A stretch of 64,000 nt of DNA from Phoronis australis. Its lineage: Eukaryota; Phoronida; Phoronidae. The position numbers were made by a program, and so were the translations under genes. Positions 24,827 to 38,394 of the stretch are shown here, one piece after another. The stretch covers positions 966,855-1,030,854 of the forward strand of contig NMRA01000011.1 of assembly GCA_002633005.1 (NCBI GenBank), read 5' to 3'. Each line of letters starts with the position of its first letter. Within the stretch, counting starts at the first letter, position 1. Below the pieces are notes generated by a model. It searched no databases, had not been told where the DNA came from, and was given only the letters and a program-made list of their open reading frames with translations.

Positions 24827-27800
24827 ATGGCCGACGAAAGAAACAGGGAGGCTGAAAGAATGTCTGAAAATTGGCTGAAAAATTGGGAAGACCAGTGTTT
24901 GGAGGATATTCAGGCGGAACCAAACATGGAGGAAAATCTCCATTTGGAACAACAACAGAGTGCTCAAAAGTTATGGTTATCGTTTCAAAACGCGGCTTCT
25001 TCTGTTGCGCAGTTATACAAAGGTGTGTACTCGTAAGACTGTAATGGTTGAGCTCAACATCTAAATTCACGCCTTACTCTAGTCTGAGGTTTGTCAGTAC
25101 TCAGTAGGGTCTGATTTTGAGAGTGAGACTGAAGTGAGTGAGAGGCTGGTAATGATGTCACTGAGAGCTCAGTTAAATATGCTAAAAATACTCTGCTAGG
25201 TTAGAACAGAGGTTATTGGCTAGAACCTGCCTGCTGGCTGATCTCAAATTTACAACATTTAGCGATAAAGCAGAGATACTCCTGGACTGCGCCTTTGTTG
25301 AGCCATTAACGCTTAAAAATTGAAAATGCCTAACGGCTGATCTCAAATTCACAACATTTTAGCAATATAGCAGGAATACTGGACTGCGCCATTAGCGCAT
25401 AAAAAATAAGGCACAAGTACATTGCAGTGTGCTTCCCAGGGAGCATCTTTTATAAACTGCAACAGTCTTCCAAAAACACAAGATTTTAGTCAACTTGCAG
25501 CCAGTCGGGTAAAACATGACTGTTGTTATTTCATTAGCACTTTGGGTTTCTGTTTCATATGTTACCACTTTAGTTACACCAAGTATGCTGGGCACAACTT
25601 TTTTGAAAAAAGGCTCACTTTTTATCAGGTATGCTCAAGGAGCTTTGGTTGAAACCAGGTCAGATAGGTCTGATATAGTAGCTCGGAAAGTATGCCATTT
25701 GTTACCAGTTTAGAGTTCTAAGACTTATGTTTCTCAAGATTTTCTGATGATTGCTCTTCAATTAATTGAATATGTGTGCTGTATTTTTGACTTCCCTTGA
25801 CAGATCTGTCTGAAGTCTGGTATGCAGATAGATAGGTTCAATCCTATCAGAATTGGGGAAATCCATTTCTTGCTGCGGCTTACTTTTCTTGTGGTATTCA
25901 AGATTTACTGCTTCAATGGGATGGTTCAGAGAATAATTTTGTACGTGCTTAGGGCGAGTTCTAATTTAAAAAAACAATTAAGTAAATTGCGTTTTTATGA
26001 CAATGATTAATACTGTTTTAAACTTTATTTCACAATTAAAATTTTGACAGTCATATTTACTTATTAATTTTGAATTAGTATTCTATTTAATGCATAAAAA
26101 CAGGTTTTTCTGATAAATAATAGCTGTCGAATACAAAATGATGATCGCTTTCATTCCCATCTATGTTGCTTACCATCTTCAAAGGGAAGTGAAGATTTTA
26201 GGGGGTTGTGTTATATCTTTATCAAATGTATTGAAAAGTTAAAATCCTAGAGTATATTCCTAGCATAGGCCTATCTGTGATGATTTCGTATGAAAGGTCA
26301 ATCGGTACGTTTTAATTAAAAAACATTGAATTAGCAACAAAAGACCAATATAGTTTAAATACTGAAAAAGTTTGAATTATTCTGAATTGATATCTTAGTC
26401 ACAACAAACAATTAAGTACTTGAAATTCAGAGCGTACGTCCATCACGTACGTCCGTCACACTAACTCAACTTATATCGAGCTCTCTGACAAAAGTTTCCT
26501 AGAAGGTATCAAAAAAATTAGTGTGTTGTACTTTGCAAACATTCCACTAAATCATCATGTAAAACAAAAAATTGTAACTTAATGCAACTCACAGAAACGT
26601 AATGTTAAAAAATCAAAAAAAAATTCAGATTCTCTGCGTACGTCCGTCACATCCCTTTAATGGCAATTTTCTCCGTCAGATTAAAAGATAGGGGAACAGT
26701 TGATACATGCTTTCAAAGCTATCAATGAGACCCATCAATTGATGTATTAATTATCTTCTTGGGATGAACATTTTTTCACAATTGATCAAAATGTTCTCTG
26801 AGTTTTCTGATTTTAAGACTGACATTTATTGATTGATTCCTCATTGCACATTTAATGGTTTATCGTTTATTGTATGTTAATGTAATAGGTGTTGAGAGGT
26901 GTTGGGGTCGTGGTTGCTGATGTTTTTGATTTCACTGTCGACCTCATCTTTAAATTTTATTCGTTTTCCCCAATTGTTGCTCCTCGGAACAGTTTCATGT
27001 AATTTGTTGGTGCCTTGCTTTTTCAAAATTTTCTCAGCTGCATTAAGTGTATCCCAATGCTAGTAACGCTGTATGGTTGTGGTCTGGGATGCAAATCTGA
27101 CTTCAGAGATTAGGACAAACTTGAGAAGTATCAGTGGCTGCGACATTTTCCCCACGATTCCTACTAGAATCCACCTGACATAATAACAAGACCAGTGTAA
27201 CAGCGTGTTTTCCTACCTCCAGGACATAAGCGATTTCTATCCGGGATCGTCTTATTGCTCTTACTCAGGGCTTGGAATTTTCCGCGGAAACGCGGATTTC
27301 CGCTTTTTTCAAATGTTCTTTCCGCGCATTTTGTTATATTTCCGCGTAAAAAAATCGGATTTGATATAAAATTTTCGCGGCAAATTCCTTTCTTACCGCG
27401 GCGTTGCAGATGACGTTCACCTCGAAAAGCGGAAGTTACTCTTTATGTTTCGGAGGAACGTAAGTTGTCAACATTGCCGGGGCATCTGGGATATTGTGGT
27501 GGGATTTTCAATGGCGACTCATGTTATTGGAAACCGCGGCGTCAAATACTGTGGCTCTGCAGCCAAAAATGTGTGGGTTGGGAGCAGACGGACGAGCTAA
27601 AAGGATGCAGACGCATGCTAGTGATGGTGGTAATGTTTTTTTTTTAGTCCTCTTGATTTTTGTCGAGAAAAGGTTCACACCGACCATTTCAAGGCTGGGT
27701 AGCGCGCATGATTTGGGCCGTAAAAGTTTCCGCGTTTTTTCTCATTGGTCATTCCAAGCCCTGCTTACTAGTGTGTACTAAATTTTTTCTGATAACTTTT

Positions 27801-30800
27801 ATACATAGCTAAATATTTAGAGCCATTTGAGTGCCGTCGAAAATGACAGCTCTTCCACAAGGTTAAACATATCTGGCACACTTCCACATGAATAACAGTG
27901 TTCCTTCATAATGATTCACATTACTGTTAACTGTACATTACACTGCAGAGCACTGCCACCAAAGTACTCTACTCTTTCATTTTATGATTGATGATAAAAT
28001 AGTATGTTGTGTCAAGCCTTGTAGGAATTGCAATGTGAACATTATGAATGTTTCCACAGGGGGTTAAACTGAGTGTAGGAAGCTGCATTTGTTAGGTATG
28101 CTTGAGCTGCCCTGCCACCACTGTTCAAAATCAACTATTAGACTGAAGTTAAGTTTTGCACTGTCTTTTGTTTTCAGATCGGCACTCTGGACTTGCCTTG
28201 TGGCTGCCATTTCAACATGCAGCAGAAACAGTGACCATGTTATACAGAGGTAATCGAGCTGAGGAGTCTGGGTGCAAAATGTTTAAATATTAACTGATTA
28301 GTAACTGGGTTAAATAGCAGCTGATTAGTTACTGGTTTATACTTCAGAGCTTAGTCTGTTGTACGGTACTTATTACTTGGTATGACTCTGCATGTCATGT
28401 AATTCCTTGTAGCTATGGAAATGAATTTTATGATGTTGTAGGAATTTGTAATCAGATCTACGACTACGTCAATAGTGTACAGTAACTGTAGTGGTTGACT
28501 GCATTATTTGATAGCTGATCAGTGGTTATGCGAGGTTCATTGGGTCTGTGCTCTTCGTCTTGCTGCCGCAAGTTTCCATTAGCAGAGCAGTTTTAACCAC
28601 TTATTCTGCATACTTTCCCTAAAGAGAGTCACACACTGCATCTTATTCACGCTTTTATCAACCAGTGACGCACACTCAGTAGGGTTTTGTTGTCAGCGAG
28701 TCAGGGGCATAACAACACTAATTATAAAATCGTTTTAAAATGAACTAATCTATGATGGGTTATTTATGAGGTATTTTCAATTTAATTGTTCTCATTCACT
28801 GGACTGGCAGGGAATAGTTTGCATGTGATTCCTACCTACCTTGGTTACCAAGACTCAATGTCTTCAAAAGATTTTTACATACTAGTTTTCAACCCACGGA
28901 ACCATGTATTTTTAAAACCTTTTCGTACATTGAAATTTAGCATTTAAAAAGATATTGTAAGAAATGTCATCCTTGGTAGCTAAGATAGATAACAAATTTC
29001 CTTCTGAGGCGTAGGCCTGATGAAACGGCATTGATGAGCAGAAGACCACTGATAGACTGGAATCCTTCTTGTTTACAGACAGTATAGACGTACAACGGAG
29101 AAGTTCTGATGTAGGAATACAGTGCGGTCATCAGAGGCGGACTAAAGACATTCTAGCGTGGGCGAAAAAGCGCAAGCGACACATTCGTAGGGAGGATCTC
29201 ATAGCATACCTTTGTGGCAAGTCACCCCCTGTGAGACCAAGGGCGTCGCCGCCGCACAGCCGCCTGAGTCCACGTCTTTCAATGGACAGATCATCGCCAC
29301 GTCTACCGACTCCTGACAGTGAAGAGCCAGGCACTGATCTGCAGATGTTCCGTGAGGCGTTAGTGTTACAAGGTAGGTAGAATCTTGATATGTTGATCAT
29401 GGCCATGTAGTTATTCACTAGGTGTTGGTGATGAAGAAAGGGGCCTCTTTTTAACATCTACTTCAGTGTAGAAAACTTCATCTGCGCAGGGCTAAGGGTG
29501 CCCCCACACTGAATGTGTGAGTTATAGGAAGGACCATTGTGTAAGTCACAGGCGCTTGAGTTTATCTGTTCCTCAGTAACCTCTGACGTCACTCACTACA
29601 CAATAAAACATAAGGGTTGGACACTAAGAATCGGTTTGCTCGGAATTTTATAATCCAATGTGCATAGAACTCCACAAAATCAACACCGAACAAATTTTTG
29701 AATACCTTCTTTCACTTGATCACTTCAAATTGCCTTCGAGTGGTGATTTGACAACAAAAAATGTCAAAAAAAGTCAAAATCACAAATTCAAGGACCTTAT
29801 TTTGTGACGTAAGACGTTCATGGCAGACTACCTTGGAGCAACCGGGTTTTTGGCGGGGACGCTACCAAAACAATTCCGGAGCTCTGTTTTTGTGTATCCA
29901 CGAATGTTATTTACTTAAGTGCCCTCCACATAACTTGGTATCAGTTTGAGTGTATTTAAACTCTTGTTATGTAAAATAATGTTGTTTACAACCGAAGTAC
30001 CACGGGTAATGCAAAACAACGTTGTTTATAACTGAAATACCACAAGTTGCTGGCTAATAATGTTGTCTATGGCCTACTGCGAAATCCAGCAGTTACCGAT
30101 AGGTGATTTACTGCGACTAAACTTACAGTCAGACATCGGAAATATTTGCCAAAACCGAGTGTTCGTTATGCTTCAACAAAGAGTAGCACATAATGTCAAG
30201 ATCAAACACAAGATACGCTGGTTCTTGCAATTAAATTCTAGATTAAGTGATAAAATGTGCAATAAGAGGAAATGAATTACAAATATTATAAGTGGAAGGT
30301 TATTTTTTAGTAACCGCAATCATCGAAATTGGGTGATCAATTTCTTGACTTTGACATAGGGGTTGATTGCTCAAACTCAACATTTTATCTTCGACAGACG
30401 TGCAGGTTAAAGCACACCTGAAATTCGCCATGTTAGCTATTTAAGGTCTTTGAATTCAGAGTTTTGAGTTTGTTTTGAAAATTCCATCGCCAATTCGCTA
30501 CTCACAAGGATAATTTAATGAGATCAAGGAAAGATAAGGCTTTGGAGGTTGATGCAATACCAGTCTGAAGGAGTTACACGCAGATTTTATTTGGATTTGG
30601 ACCAGTTGAAGTTGGGAGCTTCGGCTTGGCAAAGTGTTTGTGTCCAACCTTTATGTTTCTTATATGTGGTTATGAGTCATAGGGAAATTCGAGGGCCTGT
30701 GGTGTAAATGGCACTAGTAAATTATGATTTATAGAAAGCACCTTTGTTTCATTATCACCAGTGAATTATAATGGTATTGAGCACCATTGTGTACCCATTG

Positions 30801-31376
30801 GTAGTGAATTATGAGTTATATTGAGCACCATTGTGTACTCAGTGATAGTGAATCATGAGTTATATTGAGCACCATTGTGTACCCAGTGGTAGTGATTTAT
30901 GAGTTATACTGAGCACAATTGTGTACCCAGTGGTAGTGAATTATGAGTTATATTGAGCACAATTGTGTACCCAGTGGTAGTGAATTATGAGTTATATTGA
31001 GCACCATTGTGTACCCAGTGGTAGTGAATTATGAGGTGTAAGGAACACCATTCTGATGTATCTGACTACAAGAACTCATTTACTTTCTATGTCATCCTTT
31101 GGTGAAAGATTTTCATTGTTTTCATCTTACATTAAGAACTTGATTGCGGTGTGCATAATCTGTTAAAAAATTAAGATTTTTTCCCATTTTGTTTCAGGTC
31201 TTAATGGTGCTATGTCCAATGTAAGTGTGGACTATAGACATAGTCCCCAACAGGAATTTAATGGTTTCATCATCGATGAGCTCGCCAGACGCAGCGAGTC
31301 ACGGAAACGCAGTGCCAGCGCTGACGTTATCATGGACTCACCAACTCGCAAACGCAATCGAGTTTATTTTGAATGA
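24827..31376 (+). CDS. HAPSTR1: HAPSTR1 (C16orf72), stress-response regulator
   Basis: Exons 24827-25022, 28178-28249, 29079-29372 and 31198-31376 join in frame (741 nt, 246 residues; human 275). All sites are GT-AG. Residues 1-65 include MADERNREAERM and WLKNWEDQCL. Two related motifs follow, WLSFQNAASSVAQLYK and WLPFQHAAETVTMLYR, as in the human protein. Then come DVGIQCGHQRRTKDILAW, an extremely basic KKRKRHIRREDLIAYLCGK block, a Ser/Pro-rich segment, DLQMFREALVLQGLNGAMS, and the nuclear-localisation-like tail DSPTRKRNR near the stop. In human cells HAPSTR1 works with the ubiquitin ligase HUWE1 in stress signalling. It is divergent from USP7, as in human 16p13.2. Confidence 0.94.
25375..25700. 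repeat. Dispersed repeat family C, copy 2
   Basis: Collinear with 17600-17960, including gcatcttttataaact, cttccaaaaac, ttagtcaactt, tttcatatgttaccac and ttttttgaaaaaaggctc. Confidence 0.65.
27266..27763. mobile_element. Non-autonomous DNA transposon with CAGGGCTTGGAAT ends
   Basis: 498 bp. The left end is CAGGGCTTGGAAT and the right end, reversed, is CAGGGCTTGGAAT. Both are followed inward by GCGG/CGCGG-rich subterminal sequence. It is flanked directly by a perfect 6-bp repeat CTTACT (27260-27265 and 27764-27769). CAGGG ends recall hAT elements, but those usually make 8-bp (sometimes 5-bp) duplications. No transposase is present. Confidence 0.82.
30713..31045. repeat. 44-bp minisatellite, about 7 copies, in HAPSTR1 intron 3
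   Basis: Units at 30801, 30845, 30889, 30933, 30977 and 31021, plus degraded ones upstream. Unit: gtagtgaattatgagttata followed by ttgagcaccattgtgtaccc. It ends about 150 bp before exon 4. Confidence 0.9.
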
Positions 31377-32275
31377 TGCGCTCCCAGAAAATAGAGTACC
31401 TGTATGTTTCTTTAGGCTGAAGTTGTTCAGAAAAATCATGGTGTCAAATCAACTCGGATTTGCTGACAAAAGTTCTCTCCATCATTAAGTACTGTTGTAA
31501 TGCCAAAAAGTTTAGTTGGTTCTGGCTCATGCACGAATTAAACACTTGCAAATTGAAAACTGAAACCACTCCTAGTATTTATCATGTTAGTGCATTTGTT
31601 AATTGTAAGAATATAACAAATTTTATAAAATAACTATGTTACTTATCAATTATTAGGCCAGATATTTTAGGTAAAAACGTTTAGATTAAAATGCGTCCAC
31701 TCAAGCTTGTTTTTGAAAACCATCATTTGCCCGAACCAACGTAACATTTCTTGTGCTTGGTGAACTGTTATTGACATTCGTATATTCGCACGCAACTTAT
31801 TTGGTTATGAAAATATGTTGCACAACCTGTTGAGTATTCTTCCTCTTGCTGAATGTACTAGGGGTAAACACGACTTTAAGTGGACCGTTACCTTTTTTGA
31901 AGGCGTTTCTGAATAATTTCGCATGTTTTGATTACTGTTAAAGATGTTTTGAATCTTTTTAGTTTGTTGATTTTCATCAAAATGAAATTAGGAAAAATAG
32001 AACGTCCTCAAATTTGAAGTGTGGAGCAGTGAGCAAGTTCCCAAAATGTTTGCATGTTCACGTACATTGTGGATGCTCAGTCTTGCAATCTGGTAACAGA
32101 CCACTAATTTCTAATCCCGTCCTCGGTACATGCCAATATTCTACTTGACTTAGGTAATGATGACAGAAACAGGCTATAAAACTATTTGAGCAGTTATTCA
32201 GGTCTTGAGAAGCACAATATTTGCCTTGTGCCATCTGTAGTGACTCACTCTCGGAAGAATTGTTCATTTTGTTTT

Positions 32276-32281
32276 AATAAA
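32276..32281 (+). terminator. Possible HAPSTR1 polyadenylation signal
   Basis: AATAAA about 0.9 kb after the HAPSTR1 stop. No nearer AATAAA was noticed. Inference from position. Confidence 0.3.
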
Positions 32282-32891
32282 TATCGACTAAAAATGTTAA
32301 AATCATTGACAGTGGGCAAACACTGTACTTTAGCATATGACAGGTCCAACCACACGGTTAAGTTTCATCGAAGTATGGGCTGAGTGGATGAACTTGAGCA
32401 TTGGCAGCGCTGAACTATGAGTTAAGCGATAACTCAAGTTACGCATCTTGGAATTTTGTGAGTTTTATTTCTGTTGTTGCCAAATTGATCGAAAACGTCA
32501 AAAATCGTAACGGTCCTCTCTAGTGCATTATGTAGCTTTCTTTGCCAAAATTTGTCTCAAGAATTTTGCTTTTACTACTGTGGAGCAATATTGTGCTGTG
32601 ACGGTATTTTATAACCAGTTTAAAGTTTGTGTGGGAGAAAGTGTGTTGGTTCCACTCTTAACCTGTGCTGGTAGCCTCATCCTCTTTTGTCCGGGAGTAA
32701 TTGCCCTGAAAGTGAAACAGAACTCGTCTGTATGTTATGAGGATTTGTTATGTGTAATATATAACAATCAACAAACAGCCTTCTCGTGTTTGATGTTAAT
32801 TCATATCATTTCATGGGACAGAAAACTCGCAGAATTCATTCTTGTGCTGTGTTGTCCTCACATGGCTAGTTCTCTTGTTTAGGGTTTTGTG

Positions 32892-33113
32892 CAGGGCTTG
32901 CAATTCCCTCTTTTTAGAGGATTTTCTCTTTTTGGTTTTGATTTCCTCTTATTTGCCCTGCAGTTTCTTTCTTTTTTGTCTCTTTTTTAACTTTATTCAG
33001 TTAAATTTTACAGCACTAAGAATGTTTTTATTACATAAGCCTATTTGTGAAACGATACATCTCCTGGAAAAGTTTCCTGTGCTCTTTTTTGTCATTGGCC
33101 ATTCCAAACCCTG
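32892..33113. mobile_element. Second, shorter CAGGG-ended element
   Basis: 222 bp. Left end CAGGGCTTGCAAT; right end reversed CAGGGTTTGGAATGGCCAATGA, matching the right end of the 27266 element (CATTGGTCATTCCAAGCCCTG read forward). Flanks are TTTGTG and TGTGTG, a 6-bp duplication with one mismatch. Confidence 0.72.
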
Positions 33114-33289
33114 TGTGTGGGACCCCTGAAAAAATGTCCAAATTTGACAACTTGGAACATTTAATCTCATAAATGACAGAACTCCTATGGATCTTTCAGA
33201 TACTATGTTCTATGCAATCTTCTGTTAGGAATTGTTTTAACGTATAACTTTTTTGAATGGTGCACTGTCAGAGCATAGGACTTTCACAA

Positions 33290-33600
33290 TTTTGTATGAA
33301 AGAAGTTGAAAGTTGCGTAATTGAAAACTAATTAATTGATAATTGAGAAAACTAACGTTTTTGAGATTTCAACTTGCACAACAACATCAAGCGAAATTTG
33401 GTCATGTTTTTGATAGCCTCGTTTTGGTTGGGTTGTACCCATCTTTTTTGCTAAAAAACATGGTCACGTGACCCAATTAATAGGTTCAATCGTCAAATTT
33501 TACAGGCTTTATATGGTCAGAAAGTACCCCTATGTACTTTCTTGAGTTTTGTAGGCATGTGGCTAAACACCCAGACTTATCAGTAAGCTGATACATAACT
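33290..33600 (-). repeat. Dispersed repeat family A, reversed copy
   Basis: On the minus strand it reads ttagcca...ctacaaaac, then tactttctga, gggtcacgtgacca, tgaccaaatttcgcttgat and gaaatctcaaaaac. It is collinear with 3200-3600 and 44040-44345. Confidence 0.55.
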
Positions 33601-36600
33601 TTAGTAAGCATCACATAGTTTAGTGACTTTATTTTTTCTGTTAATGATTTCTGTTTTGGAGTATTCTTTTGCTGGGCTATTACTGGTAATTTTCAGTAAA
33701 GTGCACGGAGTGCTATTTGCTAGGAATATAAACAATGTTCTTGCTAGGCATTAAGTTTCAAAATCCAAGAATGAATAACTCAAAAAGACCCACATTTACC
33801 AGTTAAAAATTGTTTAATTCTAATTTCTCATCTTTGGTTTTCCAAAATTGATGCATTCGACGTGGTTTTGCTTATTTTTCAATTCAGCATATTAACTGCA
33901 CCATTGTAGTTATTCTAGGAGTGAATCTTTGATTTTCCAATGACGGTTGTACAGTGGCTGGAAATGTAAACACTTGGACCTCTGCTGCTGGTTATAGTGG
34001 GTGATATAACGTTTGATTGGCTGCAGTGTTTATGAAGGTCTGGCCTGCATTGTTTTTGATTCAGTTAGGGACTGAAAACTCCGGCCATTGTGGCATCAGT
34101 GCTATAGAATGGATCCAGTAACCAAACCTTGTTGAACCCACATGGAGACAGCAGCTGAATTCTTATTGTTACATCGTTTTTTATGACAAAAGAGAATATG
34201 CTCTGCTGTGTCCTTAGTGTTGGCAATACTTTTCATTTGAAACTTCCAGATGAAATCAGTGAAGGGATGCTGCTAGTGGCAGATTTTACCAATGACCAAG
34301 AAAAGAAAATGTTCAGGACTTCATAGTTCTCCTTGTTGTCTAAAGGGGGTGCTGAAGTTCTGACCTGCAGGTTTTTATTTCAAGCCTTTTAGATATCAAA
34401 CTGACATTGAGCCAATATCTATCAAGGTGATCATAAATATGACTGTGTTGACATCCCTACTTGGTTATAGGTCTGTCCTTTATTTACTTGTCCTAACAGC
34501 TTCCTTATTGGGTCTTCATAAATATCCACTTCAGCTCCTCAAAAGCATTGCATACAATCGACTTACCTTTGATAAGCAACGCATGGTCTGTATTCTACTC
34601 GATTCACACTTAATAGGCAGATAGAGTAAAATCCCACATCTTTTCAAAAGACTGCTTTTCAATTCCCCCTGATCTACAATTCCTGGTCAATGACTTGAAG
34701 CTCCTTAAAAATAATCTTTTCTGAGTTGATTCTTGAAATGGGCTAGTATCCGTTTCAGCTGGAGTTGAAAGTACCCCCCTGGGATGTGATAGTAGTCAGC
34801 CACAGACGTGGCAGAATGCAGTGCATGCCAACTGGAGAAACAAGACACTTGAATGGTGCATGGCTCAATTAAGATTAAACATTTCAACAAAAGATGGACT
34901 AGAGACACCTGTGGGCAACCTCCGGTAACGCATCTGCAGCTGTTTGAGCATTTATAACAGATCATCATGTGTTCATATTTAGCAGCTGGCCTGCGAAATT
35001 AACTGACCACAGTATGTTGTCCGAGGCAAAAATCTTTAGCAATTTCCTTTCAATTAGTCTGCACAGTAAGTGCTTCATTAGATATGCATTCATTAGTTAT
35101 GCATAGCAAGACCTCATTGAAGTGAAGGTGCCACTAAATTAAATTGCATTTGCTGATAGATACTGAGCCACAACTTAACAAATTTTCCAGAGTCTGCCCG
35201 TGACATAACATCCCCCTTGCAAATATAAAGGAAATTAAAGTGTTAGTTTAATATTTATTGATAACAAATTACACCATAACATAGACTGATTGACATGTTT
35301 ACCTCAAAACATCTGATAACCAATGCTAATATGACCGTAAAACTAGGCATTTATAAGCATAAGAGGCAGGCACTTGAATAAATATAACCTCAACAAAAGT
35401 TCAAAGCACGACCAACGCATTTTAGCAACTAGATTGATGTTCATAGACATTCCACGTTAGTATTGCCAGATCATAAAGCTTTTCATAAATGCACACACAA
35501 ACTGATGGAAAAATAACATAGCTCATAACAAGCACATGATAAAACTACGTAACATTCGCATATGGCTTGATGCAGAATGAACACAGAATCAGTGGGTATG
35601 AAGAACTCGCATGTCGTACCCAAATGATACATGCTGATCCACTTTAGAATGCAAAAAGCCTACAGGTATCTGCTGGTCAACCAGAAAATTTTTGAGTGCA
35701 AAACCATTTGATCTGCGCTGGTCAACTCAAGAATGCAATGTTCTTGAGGTCTACTGTAGTATTGTTAAACTTCAGAACATGCGATAAAGTAACACAAACC
35801 ATAAGATGACCTTTACAACACACTTGGCAGCTCAAGCAGTACATTATTTGACTATAGAGAGTAAAACTGCAATGCAAAAGCATTAACACCCAGGTTAGTG
35901 GTCTTATTACCATATGGAATGAATAACAAAACAATTGTTAACAAAATTTCACACAGGAAATGAGCGACAATCTTCATCTGCAGATTGGTCTCGAAAGATA
36001 TGGAACAATAATACTTCATACTTTTGTTACAATAGTTCAATATTTTCTATACTATGTCCACGTCTGTTTTCCTGCTTTGTCAGTTCCTTAATATGCACCA
36101 TGTAAGCTCACCTAATAATTCTATACGGCTAGTCCAAGTCCATAAACAAGACATTCTTTAAGCCGTGTACACTGTCTACTTTATAATCAAGCACCAGCAT
36201 CTCACAAACATCTGATCACTTAACAATACTTTTACCTGAAACAGTTTACAGACTTGGCAAAATCACATTTCCACTAAAGTGAAAACTTATATGCTAAAGC
36301 ATACTAAATACAGTACAAGAAAGCCTTTTTGATTTGAGAACGACTTCACAAAAAATATTCATTAATATGTTGTTCTTTCAACGCCCATAATTGCGGCTTT
36401 GAAAAGCTTATCAAGAATAATGAATTCCCAGTGAAGTAAACGTAAAGCAATAGTCCCTAACACACAGTATGAAATGTTTGCATATACAATCAATGATTAC
36501 GGAATATTTCCATGTCACTAATAAAATACTGATTTGAGGCAATGACAATTTCATAAAAATACTCTTCGTTAAAAACCAATAAATAAATTCAAGACATAAC

Positions 36601-37596
36601 AGACCTATGATTGTCAAATTACATATAAGTATTGGAAATCTAAAGAAATCGATGAGAGAATAAAGTGATTCAAAATTAAAATAATGGAATGTTAGTCTAA
36701 ATATGGAATTGGTAAGTTAAATGACTTCATAAAACTTGTGATTTCCTAACAAATACCATCCTGACAAAAATACAAGATAGAGAGCTGGCAATCACAGACA
36801 AGTGACTAACGGGTAATCACAATAGAAAACAACTTTTCAAACAGCAGATTTCTTTATATTTTGTTGCAACAACGTATGTCAACAAACTTTCAGGAAACCT
36901 TTTTTGCAAAAATCTTCATCAGTGTTGCTGCATTAGAATACCATACCATAAACTGCAATACATTATACTACAATACAATACAATACATACGTTACATCCA
37001 ATCAAAGTTGAAACAACATTCACATCCTGTGATCAAGAGGCAACTTACCGTAGGTTACAAAACAAACATGCTCATAGGTGGGCCAGGGTTCAGATTTTTG
37101 ACAGCCTGGCAGAAACATTTGGTATACGGTATTTAGGAATTTATTTGAAAAATAAGGAATGTTAAGAACATTTTCTGGAAGACTTATGAAATCATAGTAA
37201 TACTAACATGATCAACCATACAACGGCTAACATTGCTTCTTGGAGAGACAAAGAAGCTTACCAATAAAAAAATGATGAATTGGACAACTTCAAATAACAT
37301 TCATTTTGACCAGCCTACGTGTCTTCCAATATACTATAAGAGAAATAAGCATGTCTGGAAATCTGGAAATATCAAGACCTCAAGTATGGCATCAAACAAA
37401 AAATCAAATATGTCCAGTCAAGTAATTCAATCCATGAGCTGATTGTTGACATTCATGAACTTTGTGTTCTGGATGAAGACCACACTCCTGGTCAAATAAA
37501 AGAGAAATCTAGTCCAGAACAAAACACACGTACCTTTGTCAGTGTCAACAGTACGCCCATTTGAACTTAACTACATAACTAGATAACAAACTAGTG

Positions 37597-37645
37597 GCAA
37601 GAACATAGTGCACAAAAATATAGTGCACAAGAACATAGTGCACAA
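37597..37645. repeat. Short tandem repeat, 18-bp unit
   Basis: Three units of aagaacatagtgcacaa with small variants. Confidence 0.7.
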
Positions 37646-37919
37646 GTGGAGTTGGTTCACCGATACACAATACCAACTTTACCACAGCTGATTTATGATG
37701 AACAGAATACATGTGATGATGAAACGATGATTCTGTTTGACGGCGCGTTTTACACAGGTTTACGCAACCAATGAGAGTCAAAACAGCCTTAATAACTCAC
37801 CCTGAAAGTTTAATTTCAGCAACAGATTGTAATCCTAATGTACTTTCTATGCTACTTACAATAATTGAATGACCATCATCTTGCATTGGATATGTTACTA
37901 GTCAAGAATAACTAAAGAC

Positions 37920-37925
37920 TTTATT
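37920..37925 (-). terminator. Possible USH1G polyadenylation signal
   Basis: AATAAA on the minus strand, about 470 nt after the USH1G stop. Positional inference only. Confidence 0.3.
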
Positions 37926-38394
37926 GAGCGCACAGCTTGCAGTAAAAACAACAAAACATCAGGGGTATGTTTCATGAAAAGTGACTTAATTTCAATCAGG
38001 TCAGAAATTTGGTCTTACACTCCAGGCAGCTATTTCTGAAAAATAATTAATTTCTCATTTGTGCAAAAGTCCAAAGTCTCTGAGAATATACACACACATA
38101 AATGCTACTTAAGAGACAATTTTTCAAATTATTTTTAAACTGTGATGCGCTCAAAATACTTGACTGAAGCTTTTTTCAAGAATTGTGAAGTGGAAACGTA
38201 AGACGCATTTCTGTTTGACGTCTTGATGCACTTTCATGAAACGAACCCCACGACTCATAACAATAAGCTTAACAATTATTAACGCTGCGCTCTGATGCCA
38301 TATACAACACGTCATCACAAACTTAAAAAATCTGGTTTTCTCTTTCGTGAGCATCTTGTTATATTCTTTGGTAACGAGAGGCATATTAAGGCAC

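Larger units (their letters stand above)
25023..28177 (+). other. HAPSTR1 intron 1
   Basis: No gene seen. It holds repeat family C copy 2 (25375-25700), a cluster of cgtacgtccgtcac motifs near 26435-26455 and 26637-26650, and the CAGGG-ended element at 27266. Confidence 0.7.
31377..38394. other. Intergenic region between HAPSTR1 and USH1G 3' ends (convergent)
   Basis: No coding gene recognised. It should contain both 3' UTRs. It holds the short CAGGG-ended element at 32892, repeat family A (33290-33600, reversed) and an 18-bp repeat (37597-37645). Confidence 0.6.

Noticed and set aside
34705-34968. 87-codon minus-strand ORF with several cysteines
   Set aside because: No domain pattern, no splice context and no second supporting exon.
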